A stretch of DNA of 64,000 bases, from assembly GCA_964019165.1 (NCBI GenBank), contig OZ025283.1, forward strand, positions 9,878,501 to 9,942,500. Direction: 5' to 3'. The DNA comes from Mastigias papua. Lineage: Eukaryota > Cnidaria > Scyphozoa > Rhizostomeae > Mastigiidae. Below the pieces are notes generated by a model, which was not told where the DNA came from, did no database searches, and saw nothing but the letters and a program-made list of their open reading frames with translations. The position numbers and the translations under genes are program-made. Positions 24,000 through 47,884 of the stretch are shown one piece after another; position 1 is the stretch's first letter, and the number at the start of each line of letters is the position of its first letter.

Positions 24000-26476
24000 C
24001 TTTTCTACTTCCATCAGGCAATCACCTTCTCCCAGGTTTTATTGGCGATGTCTTTTGAATTAACTTTGAAGTAAAGATTTGCTGGTAGTGTTTAGCATAG
24101 AAGCAATTAGGACCCAGTCTGTTTGTGGTTAGGAAACCAAACCAATTTATTGCACGACTGTGTTTGCTATTGATGGGGTATTCAAAAAATTTAGTATGAA
24201 ACTCCCATTTGAATTTTGCAGGCCCATTGCTGATTTTGAGTTTTTGACGTAGATATAGTTTTGTGTGGTTTTGCATGGTAATCTGGCAGTATATATATAT
24301 ATAAGAAGAGAGTGGAAGTGTATTTTTGTTCTCTAGCATCGCATGGTATCGAGAGTATTCAGTACAGAGGTTGTCCTTTTTTGTGGTCAACACTTCTATT
24401 TACCTCTGTAAAGTCGAAAGGAAATTGACTATCGAAAGGAAATGCTTGCCTCTGGGAAGGGCGTTCAAAAGTATGCTAAGTTGTACATTACGATTTAGTT
24501 TGTAATGTTTCGGACTTTCATTAATCCATGGCGATTTTCAAATGGTCAGCTTGAAAGAAATTGCTATTCCCTGTACTAATAATAATGCTACTTATAGTTG
24601 TACATTGCATGTCAGATTGAGGACTGCACAGCTGAAAGGGACACGGAGGAGCTGCTTTGCTTCTCAAACTAAATTTCTGGAAAACATTTAGCCCATCTGA
24701 TTGCAGGGACCGTCTGATTGCTGGAAATCACTTTTTGACAAGTTGGCACGAAAGGGTTCCCACAAAGTCATTTTTTAACAGGTTGCAAAACGTGTAATGG
24801 GCTCTTAAACTACAAATACTTTAGAAACCTGAAGACTAGTAGCATAATTCATGTCTTTTTCAAGTGTTAAGTTCATGTGATATGACGATATAGTAGTAAC
24901 ATACACATTTTTGTCGAATAATCATGACTTAACGGCTCCAGCTTTGAGCACAATTTACAGAATAGCACTCGCTGATGGTTATGCCTCAGAAAGAGTTTGC
25001 TGTTTTTTGCCTTCGTGTTGTACGTTGATGATCCAAGGTGACATTGTAGCACACCGTTTCGTAAATGTTCTCTGACTCACCTCGTTCAATTTGAACTAAT
25101 TTGTGGATTTCTTCATTAAGTGAATTTTAGTCAATACATTAAAATAGACCTTTAATTTTGCAATAACTTTCATGCAAAGTAAGACCTCATCTTTCACACG
25201 AGCGTTTTCTTCCAAGAAACAAAAACAATTTCTCCAGACTTAAATTTTGAATTAAAGTTGTAATTTTTACGCAGAGTAACCACTGTTAGATGGTTGCTTC
25301 AAATCAGATGTGGAATGATTTTAGCCGAGTACAACTGTGTATTGGAATATTTTATCGTTATGAATTAAGATAGCTTGCCCTTACGTCAACTAGTTGAAAT
25401 ATTTCATTGGACTTTTTGTATATTAAGATGTATGTCATACAAATGTTCCTATATTGTCAAATTGGCATTTCATTGGCAATATTATTCATGGTTCCAGGAT
25501 AAGCAACTGATGTAATAGCATGTAGAGAAATTGTAGCAAAAATACCAGAAGTGTAAGAGCTTTCTGAATAGCTAACGATTACACCCCCATGGGCGGCGGA
25601 GGCGGGGGCTGGGAGGGCTGTAGCCTCTCCGCTTTTTTATAGCAAATGTACTTTAGTACGCATTTTGGCACTCTTTGTATCCCTGAAATTTTAATCAGGC
25701 CACTCGAGCTCCCCATCCAAATTGATGCTCCGCCGCCCCTGATCCCAGCTGCCAAGGACCATCGTGGAGACTTGTTGGATTCACGTTCCTATATCTTGGC
25801 TAATTTTGACATGGTTTGGTATTTTAGCCAATCACCATCGATGTTTTCCCTTCAATCTTTCTTCTAGATCCATTACTTAGGTTTTTGTAGCTTTTCATTT
25901 AACCATTTTGTCGTGAAGTGATAGATATGATGATGTTGCTATTGTTGATGATGATGATTAATTCTGGCGTCAGAGTTTCAAATGCAATCAACTTATCAGC
26001 TCGGTTTGCCTAATTTTGATTATTTACTGCATGCCAACTGCATGATGATTTTAGAGACGAAACGCAACTTGCATTGTTCATTCACGTTTCAATGGCAGCT
26101 TGTTTACAACAAGCCTCCCATCCGTTTGTCGTGTGCTTTTGTAATGAGCAAGCATTAAGTATTTAGCACAGTGAACAATACTGCATAAATCTTTTATTCC
26201 ATCAGAGAATACTAGACGGGCCTATAGACTAGAATGGTATGATAAAATTCAATAGCTCTTTTAAATGAGTACCATTTCATTGGCTATTTATTTACTTTCA
26301 GCCTGCTGCTAACCAACTTGTGTTGTAAAGGCAATAAGTTCCGCAAACTACATAGTGAGTGCTTCTTCAAAGCTGATGCAAGTATAGTGTAACACTACAG
26401 AGGAACTGTTTGTTAAAATACGTTGCTTCTTTTTTGCTTTGATAATTGGAGGTAGGGAACACTGGTGCATACAACC
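24000..26476. other. intergenic between kinase gene and four-TM gene A
   Basis: No gene recognised. A short TA tract lies at 24291-24302. About 25588-25745 is bounded by inverted GGGCGGCGGAG-type blocks (tgggcggcggaggc and, on the other strand, ggggcggcggagca), probably a non-autonomous DNA element of about 155 bp. The last few hundred bases before 26477 must contain gene A's promoter, but I see no diagnostic core element. Confidence 0.4.
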
Positions 26477-38895
<12,419 letters not shown>

Positions 38896-39266
38896 AGAGG
38901 TACTGGTGGATCTTTCATTCACCAAATGTTTGGCATATACGGCCAACATTTGTGTTTCAAACACAAAGATAATGCTGCCCGTGTGTGCTTCTTATAGACA
39001 GATTTTTGTGCTTCAAAGATCCCTGGCAAGATTAAAATTTCTGTATGTGACAGGCTGTTTTAGTATAAATGTTACCTTTGCACTTGCCTTTCAAAAATAG
39101 TTTCTGTGTTTATAATGCAAAAGTTACCCATATGTGCTGGGCAAAAGAGGAATTGCCAAAGAACAAATCAAGAAGGGCATCTTACTTAAGCTTCATTTTT
39201 ATATTCTTATTCTTAGATTTCTTATTGTGGACTAGTTATGTTTGTTAATTTCGGTTATTAGTAAGT

Positions 39267-39418
39267 CAGGCCCGTAACCAAAGGGGGCCTAGGGGACAAA
39301 GCCCCCCTGGACTTATGAATTTTGACTTTGTGCCTCCCCTAAAGACATTAATTATATAAATATGTATTATATATATTGGCTGTGCCCCCCTTGTGAATTC
39401 AAGCTGGCTACAGGCCTG
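39267..39418. mobile_element. hAT-like MITE, diverged
   Basis: Ends CAGGCCCGTAACC and (other strand) CAGGCCTGTAGCC, with internal complementary gggggc/gccccc blocks. The flanking 8-mers match at only 5 of 8 positions, consistent with an old insertion. Confidence 0.45.
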
Positions 39419-39501
39419 TGCTACGCTTCTTTAGTTTAATATTTCATTTCAACGACTCAATGAACACAGATATCCAGAGGATGTCCTTCTTTCTTGTATT
39501 A

Positions 39502-39598
39502 CCGTAAATCCTCGAATTAGCCCCCTGGGGGCTTATTTATTTTTGATGCTTCTTGGGTGGGGGCTTATTCGAGGGGGGGCTAATTCGAGGATTTACGG
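39502..39598. mobile_element. Tc1/mariner-like MITE (97 bp) with TA duplication
   Basis: Ends CCGTAAATCCTCGAATTAGC and its inverse are near-perfect inverted repeats continuing into CCCCC/GGGGG, so the whole element folds on itself. TA dinucleotides flank both sides (39500-39501 and 39599-39600). Other members are at 50791-56062 (split by Copia) and, degraded, near 14.4-14.7 kb. Confidence 0.75.
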
Positions 39599-39921
39599 TA
39601 AGCAATTTTTAAAACTAAATTTCACTCCTCAGCAATTTAAAAGTTACAATTATATATCTCACTAATTAACAGACAATGTATAATTCGTATGTCTGCACAA
39701 GAAATAGTACAATAGTATTAAGGTAACATACAATAAAAAGACGATTATATACTGAAGAGAAAATAAAAAATAAGCTAAGGATGAAAAAACGAAGAAAAAC
39801 AAGGTAAATTCAATTAGAAGTTTACTTGTTCGGAGTTTGGCCGTGCCTTGTTTCTTCTACAAAAAAGTGCATGCTCCTCACTGTAATGTTCATAATCTTT
39901 TTGATGATTGCTTTTTGGATA

Positions 39922-40230
39922 CTATTGTCGATGCCTAACTCTCATCATGTATAACAATGAATCAGATTGAGACTCAATAATGCCAAGAGTGCCCATAGAA
40001 ATATTTACGAAGTTGATCTTATGATGCTGTGATTTTGAGTCGAGAAAAACGGGCTTATACTTAGTAGCTTTGCGATTACTATTAATTTCTAAATTTTTTT
40101 CAAATCCGACCGTTAATTCTAAAACATACAGAGAATTGTCTGGAGAAATGAAATCACGGTCAGGCCGAAGAAAATCACCAGTGATAAGCGAAGGATATGG
40201 GGCAATTTTTTCAAACTTAATGTAATTCAA
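39922..40230 (-). pseudogene. retroelement C-terminal fragment, copy 1 (RPD...ELT domain)
   Basis: A minus-strand frame contains PSLITGDFLRPDRDFI, YVLELTVGFEKNLEIN and a KxxKY motif. The RPD...(Y)xxELTVxFE(x)N pattern is that of an endonuclease-like or RNase H-like segment found near the C-terminus of some non-LTR elements. It is one of three related fragments in 2.3 kb. Confidence 0.5.
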
Positions 40231-40639
40231 TACTTTACACTACTTTACAATCATACACCTCTCTTTTAAGGTAGTGTATAATTGGCTTTCTGCAACTCTA
40301 ACACTATAGCATAAATATCTAGCAAAAATAGAACAAAAAAGAAAGAAAAAAACAGCATGTAGTAGAAATAAGAACAAGTGTGAATATGAAATAGATCAAA
40401 AATCTAGCAAGTCAGGATTGGTCCAAGGTTTTTTACAACGGCAAAATATGTAGTAGCTCCATCTGATGGCAATGTTCATTACTTTTGTAATAACCTGTTT
40501 TTGAGCAGTTTTTCTAAGTTAAGGTCATTAAGCATTAAGAGTAGTGATTCAAACGATTTGCCCGTGATTCCAAATGTGCTCATTCCAAATGTGCCCATGA
40601 TTAATGAATTTGACGTCAGAATAGGCATGTTTCAGATCC

Positions 40640-41025
40640 AGAAGGAGGGAACTATACTTTGACGTTTTGTGGGCTGATAATCTGTATGTTAGATTCGAAT
40701 CCTATGGTCAATTCCAAGATGTAAAGAGTAGAGTTTTTGGAAATTAAGACAAGGTCTTGTCTGAGCGAATCACCAGTTATGACGCTCGGGGATAGAAACG
40801 AAGGGAGATCAGCATATAGTAAACAGTCTGAAAAAGAGGAAATGTTTTAGCAAGATAGAGAAGGACTGAGTTGTGGCACCAAGTGTATCGACCATCCTCA
40901 AGATATGACTTGCAGCTGGAGACGACGTGTTGGAGAGATTCAGCCTGGAGGCAAAATGAGAATGCAGATGATTGAAAGATAGACAATGTACAGAGATTTT
41001 GCCTTGTTGCAAGAGTGCTGTTCAA
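40640..41025 (-). pseudogene. retroelement C-terminal fragment, copy 2 (Cys/His motif plus ELT domain)
   Basis: The minus strand encodes AESLQHVVSSCKSYLEDGRY followed by TWCHNSVLLYLA, a Cys/His-containing segment common just upstream of the ELT domain in these elements. After a frame change it gives SPSVITGDSLRQDLVLISKN and LYILELTIGFESN. The RPD aspartate context is changed to RQD. The copy is non-functional. Confidence 0.55.
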
Positions 41026-41864
41026 GTATTTAATTGAAAAGTTGAACGTTTTTCGGCGTGCTTTGTTTTTCTGTAGACCAGATGCTTCGAATTTTAGAAC
41101 TTACGCGAGTAAGGAAACAGAAGATGACAAACCCCTTTGATTTAGTTCATGTGTTATACGATTGGCTGAATGGCAGTTAGAACTTGTTTTGTGTTCTTGT
41201 ATTCATCATATTGGATGTTACAACCAATGCTAGTTTGTGCTCACAGTGAATTGAAGTCCGAGTTAGGCGAAAATCTAAGATAATTTCTTATAACTGTTTG
41301 GCATTGTAGAAATTTTGTGGAAGGTAGAATGCAGTTAATTCCGTACTTAGACTTGTGTAAGATAAAAAAACTGAGAGTTGGCGCTTATAGGTAGTTCAAG
41401 CCTCTGACGAAAATAGCTAGCAACGATAATAATAATAATAATTTTTTTAAACTGCTGATATCTGATATGCTATTTAGTATACAAATACAAATCTCACTAT
41501 TACTAGGTAACTTGTATTTGGCAAAATTGGTACATGCATTGAAAATAATAAAAAGTATTAACGATAAAGATAAATCAAAGGAATGCTAAAAAAAGAAATG
41601 ATTGATTAAAGGAGTACATTATTAGATTATACATAAGGTTATAATGCCAGTGATCAGTATATTAGTCAGTCAGGGTTTGCCTAAGGCTTGTTGCGCATGC
41701 AGAATATATAATAAGTTGATCGGATGATAATAATTGTTAGTTTTTCTAACTTGGAGTTTAAGTGCTGCTTTTCAAAACCCAATTCCTTACACATATCAAT
41801 AAAAGGCCCTCATGATTTGTCGAAAATTCCCAATGTACTTAAAGATAGGTTGATAAACTTAACA

Positions 41865-42290
41865 TCATTGGCTATATTCTAATGATAAATCATGTGTCAG
41901 TTGGAGGTACTTTCCATATTTCCTTTCTACATTGATATTCAAATTGGCTTCAAACCCTACACCCAGCTCAGCGACATAGAGGGTAGCCTTATCAATGGAA
42001 AGAAGCATATCGGATCGCAGCCTATCTCCTGTTATAACACACAGGGGAAGAAATCCAGGCATATCAACAGATAAGGAGGAATTACTGACACATTCTGTGA
42101 TAGTACTAAAATATTCATTCGATATGTTCACAACAGCTCGGTCTTCTGAGACAATCTGCTCGTTTTCCATAAAAACAATTGTTGAGGAAGTTTTGACTTT
42201 GTCATTGAAAAGGGGTTTTACTGATCTTCAACATTTTCTATCATCTGTCAAGTTCTTGATGTCGAGATCCTATACTATTTCTTTTTAGCC
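41865..42290 (-). pseudogene. retroelement C-terminal fragment, copy 3
   Basis: The minus-strand frame 41865-42170 reads LPLCVITGDRLRSDMLLSID then LYVAELGVGFEANLNINVER and KYGKYLQL. The ELT motif is ELG here. It is clearly homologous to the fragments at 39.92 and 40.64 kb, so three partial copies lie in the same orientation. Confidence 0.5.
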
Positions 42291-42475
42291 TCTCGTAATA
42301 TTTCAGCACACCTGTTTCATTGCTTTCTAAAAGCTTTTAGATTGTCAGCTGTAAGCTCTTTGCAATATATATTCCTGAGTCTGGTTCTGTTCATTATTAC
42401 CTTCCTCAGTGCTTTGGTCATAAATGGACTATCACTCGCTCAAACAGACTCTTTCTTTATTGGTGCATGATTATC

Positions 42476-42881
42476 AGGCTTCATACGGTCAGGGAAAATC
42501 AGGAAAAACTGTTTTTAAGGACAGTCTGGAAAAGTCAGGAAAAGTCAGGAAATTTTATTGAAACTTGAAGAAAGTCAAGAAAAAGTCAGGAATTTTTATC
42601 ATCCATGCGGATGAATTCTTTGGTGCACAGTAGCCAACTGTACACATTGCAGAGTTTGTGATATATTTGCCAGTAGAGCAGAGACCCTACATTTTTTGCC
42701 CAGATTGGAAAACTGTGCTCAGTTTCTTAGTTTTAAAAGATCGTTCGCATCATTTGTAACACCAGTTGGTCAGGAAAAATATTATGTATTGCTGATATTT
42801 AGTCAGGAAAAACACCTTCATTTTCAAGAAAAAAGTCTGGAGAAGTCAGGAAAAATTATTAGGTAGGGTGTGTATGAACCC
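42476..42881. mobile_element. hAT-like non-autonomous element (406 bp)
   Basis: An exact 8-bp duplication, TGATTATC, flanks the element (42468-42475 and 42882-42889). Ends are AGGCTTCATAC and (other strand) GGGTTCATAC. The interior is built from repeated AGTCAGGAAAA-type motifs and encodes nothing. Confidence 0.75.
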
Positions 42882-43338
42882 TGATTATCCAGCACAGCAC
42901 ACCAGTAACTGTAGTATTAAAAGCTTCATATTTCTCATAGCAAAAGCTAGCCTTTGTCATTCTTTTCTAAAATTCTCTTTAAGTTTTGAGGGGTTACATT
43001 CGCTTTAATCCAGATAAGTAATCTTCATAAGACCTCTCATGATGAAACTAGTTTTACTACAGTCCAAATCATGGAGTGGAAATCGGACAGTCCAGGAGGC
43101 AAAAACTAGCTAACTTTGCAGCAGAAAGACCGTTTGATCCTGAGAAGCGCCTATAATTGTTTACCTAAAATTTGAGATTTTGAGTTTACCTAAAATTGCC
43201 TGGGATTGGTAATGTTTCATAAAAATTTGAAACCAAATTAAAAAAGCCATTATATCTTCTTTCTATGCTGTCAAGTCTCATGCTGTTTGAAATACTAAGG
43301 TCATGCTACCATCTGCAAAAAAAGATAGATAGCGTTCC

Positions 43339-43495
43339 TCATGCCTATGTGAAGCTCGGTATGTAGGGTACACTCATTGTGCTAGGCAGGGAATAGCAGA
43401 CAATAAAATAACACAGGCACCCGCGAGCATCAGGAAGAAAAACACTACAATGAGAGAACAGCCACCTCAGTGCCCAAAGAGTTCTCAGCGATACT
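43339..43495 (+). pseudogene. GIY-YIG endonuclease fragment of a Penelope-like element
   Basis: One frame reads CLCEARYVGYTHCARQGI, then ITQAPASIRKKNTTMREQPP before a stop. CxCxARYVGxT is the GIY-YIG start as it appears in Penelope-like elements, and IRKK..T.REQPP follows it in that family. The rest of the element is not recognisable. Confidence 0.5.
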
Positions 43496-43814
43496 AAACA
43501 AACTCTGTAGCATATTTTCGGCTATGACTGGTAAAAGTATATTTACCTTGTGGTTACCGTTCCCTTTTTATATAATTTTAATGAACATTCTGGATGTTTA
43601 CGTTAAGTACAGGCAGGGGCATGGCCTTTCAGGGCTATGGGGGTGATTGATGGGTACATCTAAATTCAGAAGCGTTCGTCGATATGGAGGTATCTTGTAT
43701 AGATGTGACATCGTGTGACGTGCACAGTGAAGTATCAGTGTGTTAAAGGGAACTTTTTTCAAGATACTTTTTCCTCTCTATTTTAATTTTCAATGGTCAT
43801 CCTACATCTTTAAT

Positions 43815-43995
43815 ATCATGAAATGAATGAATGAATAAATGAATGATTGAATGAACGAAGGAATGAATAAATGGATGGGTGAATGAATGAATATATGTAT
43901 GAATGAGTGAATGAATGAACGAAGGAATTAATAAATGGATGGGTGAATGAATGAATGTATGTATGAATGAATGAATGAATGAGTGAATGTATGAA
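43815..43995. repeat. (GAAT)n tetranucleotide repeat
   Basis: Imperfect GAAT/GAAC/GTAT units run for about 180 bases. Confidence 0.9.
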
Positions 43996-44108
43996 GCGAT
44001 TATTGTTGTACAGCTGTGCACTTTGGACGCTGTATGGTAATGTGGAAGTTGGGGTGATATTTTGTACTTGAATTGTTTAAGACGGTGTACATAACCTTTG
44101 TACCCTTT

Positions 44109-44593
44109 GGTGCCTAATTGCTGGGGATCGGCATTAGCGGGGGGCGTTTGAAATTTTCTGGAAACTTCAATTAGCGGGTATTGGAATTATCGGGAAGGTT
44201 AGATTTATTCAATCAAGTGAATCCATGAAGTTAGAAAATTGTTCTAAGCTGGTTCGTTTTCTCTATTAAGCAGCAAAATCCCCTAGCAATTATGGATTCA
44301 ATATTTCGGTGCAACAAGTAAAAAGTAATGAAAAATCTGTTTGAAGCAATATCAATAGAGTAATTGTTTTACTATGAAAACAGAACATAATGAGCAGTCT
44401 GTTTAGCTTAAATTTTGCAACAATCAGTTAAGACAATTGAGAAAACAAACAGTTCTTGGTACGAGGAGTTATTCTTGTTTCAGCTACTTCACACACTAAG
44501 TCCTCCAAAGTTAATTGTTTTAATAAGAGCAGATTGGTTGGCAAAAATATTCTGAAACCAATTAGCGGGGGGGGGGGGCAGCGATTAGGCACC
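44109..44593. mobile_element. MITE candidate with GGTGCCTAATYGCTG ends (485 bp)
   Basis: GGTGCCTAATTGCTG at 44109-44123 is inverted at 44579-44593 (CAGCGATTAGGCACC) with one difference. Subterminal attagcggggg blocks lie on both sides, including a 12-base G run. The target duplication is unclear and there is no coding capacity. Confidence 0.55.
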
Positions 44594-44917
44594 ATAGAGT
44601 ACTATTGGTATATTGGCTATCATATCTTAGGTATTTATAGAGAGACGACTAGTCAACAAAGTGAGCAGCAAGTCTATATCCCTCAACATACAATAGACAT
44701 ATATAGCATTCACACCTATTCATCAACGATACATCTTACCCTATTAATCGATTTGTAACTGTGTTTTAGGCATGATGCAATCCGATGTTTGATCCTATGG
44801 CAAAGTTGTCTGCAATCACGGCACCTTTTTCACACTTGTGACTATGAGCTATTTGGCAGAAGTTGTGCACACAGACACACAAACACAGTATTATTCAATT
44901 TCCTTTTTAACATTGAG

Positions 44918-45090
<173 letters not shown>

Positions 45091-46036
45091 TTAATGCATT
45101 GGGTAGATTTGAGATAAGTACTGCTTTATTGATATTACATAAAAGTTTAGTGATTCCTGTATGAAAGTGATTGCACAATAATTTCCATTCCAGTCATTAG
45201 TTTGCAAATAGGAAGGGTGAGGGAATTTGTAAATATCAATTCCATAACATGTTACTTCTTGCATGAAAAAAGGACTTAATCACGTTCAAAATTAGCAGTG
45301 TTGTTCCAAAGAGATATCAATCAACTATTCCCTCTGGTTCTAGTTGTACAAATAAATAATAAATGCCGCACGGTAAAAATGTAAACTGGTTAAATTAAAA
45401 GAATGTTGGGCGACGACGAAAACAGTAAATGATGAATCCGATGAATCCGAATATCTTGAGATGAAAGGCAACCAAATGTGAACTATTCTTGAGATGCGCG
45501 AGCGGTCTTTGTACTAAATAGATATATCCAAGAGAAAGAGTCTTCATAATAGTAGATGTGATCTTTAATGAACTGTAAAGTATCTAAATGACTACATAGG
45601 CCCATACATGGTTCGGCGAGGTGACTTGCATCCCTGCCATTGAACGTTCTCTCTCCTCTACATACTTAGCTGGTATATATACAGGTATTACAACAATAAA
45701 ACGTATGACGACATTAGGAAGCAATCTTAACACTAACCCGGAACCTAAAATAATGGCAGTAAATGACGGTGATTACTCAAATAAAATTCTACGATACCTC
45801 TTTAACACTTAGATCTTAAACAATAATACATGCGTCATAACTCTGCGATAAACAATAAGAAATGCTATCTATAACCTGAGAACTAACGTGATTCTGTTGG
45901 CTCATAACCCCTGGAGCCTCTGACGTTACATGACAACAACCAAGAAATGGCACTCCTCAGCCTTTTTCAAGCACTGAGAGTCCAACTACAAACAACAATA
46001 ATACAACAACTGTAACGTACTAAAATAGATACAAGA
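45091..46036. other. intergenic; one solitary satellite unit
   Basis: No gene recognised. At about 45361-45381 a single unit, aaatgccgcacggtaaaaat, matches the satellite that begins 680 bases further on. Confidence 0.45.
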
Positions 46037-46040
46037 AATG

Positions 46041-47740
46041 CCGCGCGGTAAAAAAAAATGCCGCGCGGTAAAAATATTTGCCGCACGGTGACAATATTTG
46101 CCGCGCGGTAAAAATAAATGCCGCGCGGTGAAAATATTTGCCGCGCGGTAATAATAAATGCCGCGCGGTAAACATATTTGCCGCGCGGTAAAAATAAATG
46201 CCGCGCGGTAAAAATAAATGCCGCGCGGTGACATTATTTGCCGCGCGGTGAAAATATTTGCCGCGCGGTAAAAATAAATGCCGCGCGTTGACACTATTTG
46301 CCGCGCGGTAAAAATAAATGCCACGCGGTAAACATATTTGCCGCGCGGTTAAAATATTTGCCGCGCGGTAAAAATAAATGCCGCGCGGTGAAAATATTTG
46401 CCGCGCGGTAAAAATAAATGCCGCGCGGTAACAATAAATGCCGCGCGGTAAACATATTTGCCGCGCGGTAAAAATAAATGCCGCGCGGTGAAAATATTTG
46501 CCGCGCGGTAATAATAAATGCCGCGCGGTAAACATATTTGCCGCGCGGTAAAAATAAATGCCGCGCGGTAAAAAAAAATGCCGCGCGGTGACATTATTAG
46601 CCGCGCGGTGAGAATATTTGCCGCGCGGTAAAAATAAATGCCGCGCGTTGACACTATTTGCCGCGCGGTAAAAATAAATGCCACGCGGTAAAAATAAATG
46701 CCGCGCGGTGACATTATTAGCCGCGCGGTGAAAATATTTGCCGCGCGGTAAAAATAAATGCCGCGCGTTGACACTATTTGCCGCGCGGTAAAAATAAATG
46801 CCACGCGGTAAACATATTTGCCGCGCGGTTAAAATATTTCCCGCGCGGTAAAAATAAATGCCGCGCGGTGACATTATTAGCCGCGCGGTGAAAATATTTG
46901 CCGCGCGGTAAAAATAAATGCCGCGCGTTGACACTATTTGCCGCGCGGTAAAAATAAATGCCACGCGGTAAACATATTTGCCGCGCGGTTAAAATATTTC
47001 CCGCGCGGTAAAAATAAATGCCGCGCGGTGAAAATATTTGCCGCGCGGTAAAAATAAATGCCGCGCGGTAACAATAAATGCCGCGCGGTAAACATATTTG
47101 CCGCGCGGTAAAAATAAATGCCGCGCGTTGAAACTATTTGCCGCGCGGTAAAAATAAATACCGTGTGGTAAAATTAAATGCCGCGCGGTGAAATTATTTG
47201 CCGCGCGGTGAAAATATTTCCCGCGCGGTAAAAATAAATGCCGCGCGTTGAAACTATTTGCCGCGCGGTAAAAATAAATGCCGCGTGGTAAAATTAAATG
47301 CCGCGCGGTGAAATTATTTGCCGCGCGGTGAAACTATTTGCCGCGCGGTAAAAATAAATGCCGCGCGTTAAAAATAAATGCCGCGCGGTTAAAATATTTG
47401 CCGCGCGGTAAAAATAAATGCCGCGCGGTGAAAATATTTGCCGCGCGGTGAAAATATTTGCCGCGCGGTAAAAATAAATGCCGCGCGGTAGAAATATTTG
47501 CCGCGCGGTAAAAATAAATGCCGCGCGGTAAAAATAAATGCCGCGCGGTGAAAATATTTGCCGCGCGGTAAAAATAAATTCCGCGCGGTAAACATATTTG
47601 CCGCGCGGTAAAAATTAATGCCGCGCGGTGACATTATTTGCCGCGCGGTGAAAATATTTGCCGCGCGGTAAAAATAAATGCCGCGCGGTAAAAATAAATG
47701 CCGCGCGGTAAAAATAAATGCCGCGCGGTAAAAATAAATG
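46041..47740 (+). repeat. 20-bp satellite array with palindromic CCGCGCGG core (85 units)
   Basis: Exactly 85 consecutive 20-bp units, with the register never broken. Each unit is an 8-bp palindrome CCGCGCGG plus a 12-bp AT-rich spacer of two main types, TAAAAATAAATG and TGAAAATATTTG (also TGACATTATTTG, TAAACATATTTG and TTAAAATATTTC). Core changes are mostly CpG decay (CCACGCGG, CCGCGCGT, CCGTGTGG). An eight-unit block of about 160 bp containing the GTTGACACTATTTG and CCACGCGG variants repeats near 46741 and 46901, a higher-order pattern. Open frames across it on the minus strand are by-products of a repeat that lacks stops. Confidence 0.97.
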
Positions 47741-47744
47741 CTAA

Positions 47745-47832
47745 AAAATATTTTCACCGCGCAGCAAATATTTTCACCGCGCGGCATTTAAGTTTACCGC
47801 GCGGCATTTATTTTTACCACGCGGCATTTAAT
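47745..47832 (-). repeat. inverted block of the 20-bp satellite (about 4 units)
   Basis: Immediately after the main array the same units appear in reverse orientation (for example caaatattttcaccgcgcgg and catttatttttaccacgcgg), making a head-to-head junction at about 47741. Confidence 0.9.
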
Positions 47833-47884
47833 ATTAAGTTATTTTCTTGGAGCCATTTCCTATCACCTTTACAATACACCTGAT

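Noticed and set aside
26465..26476. GTG-started longer N-terminus for gene A
   Set aside because: The ATG at 26477 has good context and aligns with the start of gene B.
43797..44021. His/Ser/Ile-rich frame
   Set aside because: Translation of the GAAT tetranucleotide repeat.
46020..46964. 314-residue repeat protein on the minus strand of the 20-bp satellite
   Set aside because: The unit lacks stops in that orientation, and a 20-bp unit shifts frame each copy, giving a 20-residue pseudo-repeat; no gene context.
46041..47740. CRISPR-like array
   Set aside because: Regular 20-bp tandem units with an 8-bp core and near-identical 12-bp spacers in animal DNA; spacers are not unique and no cas genes are present.
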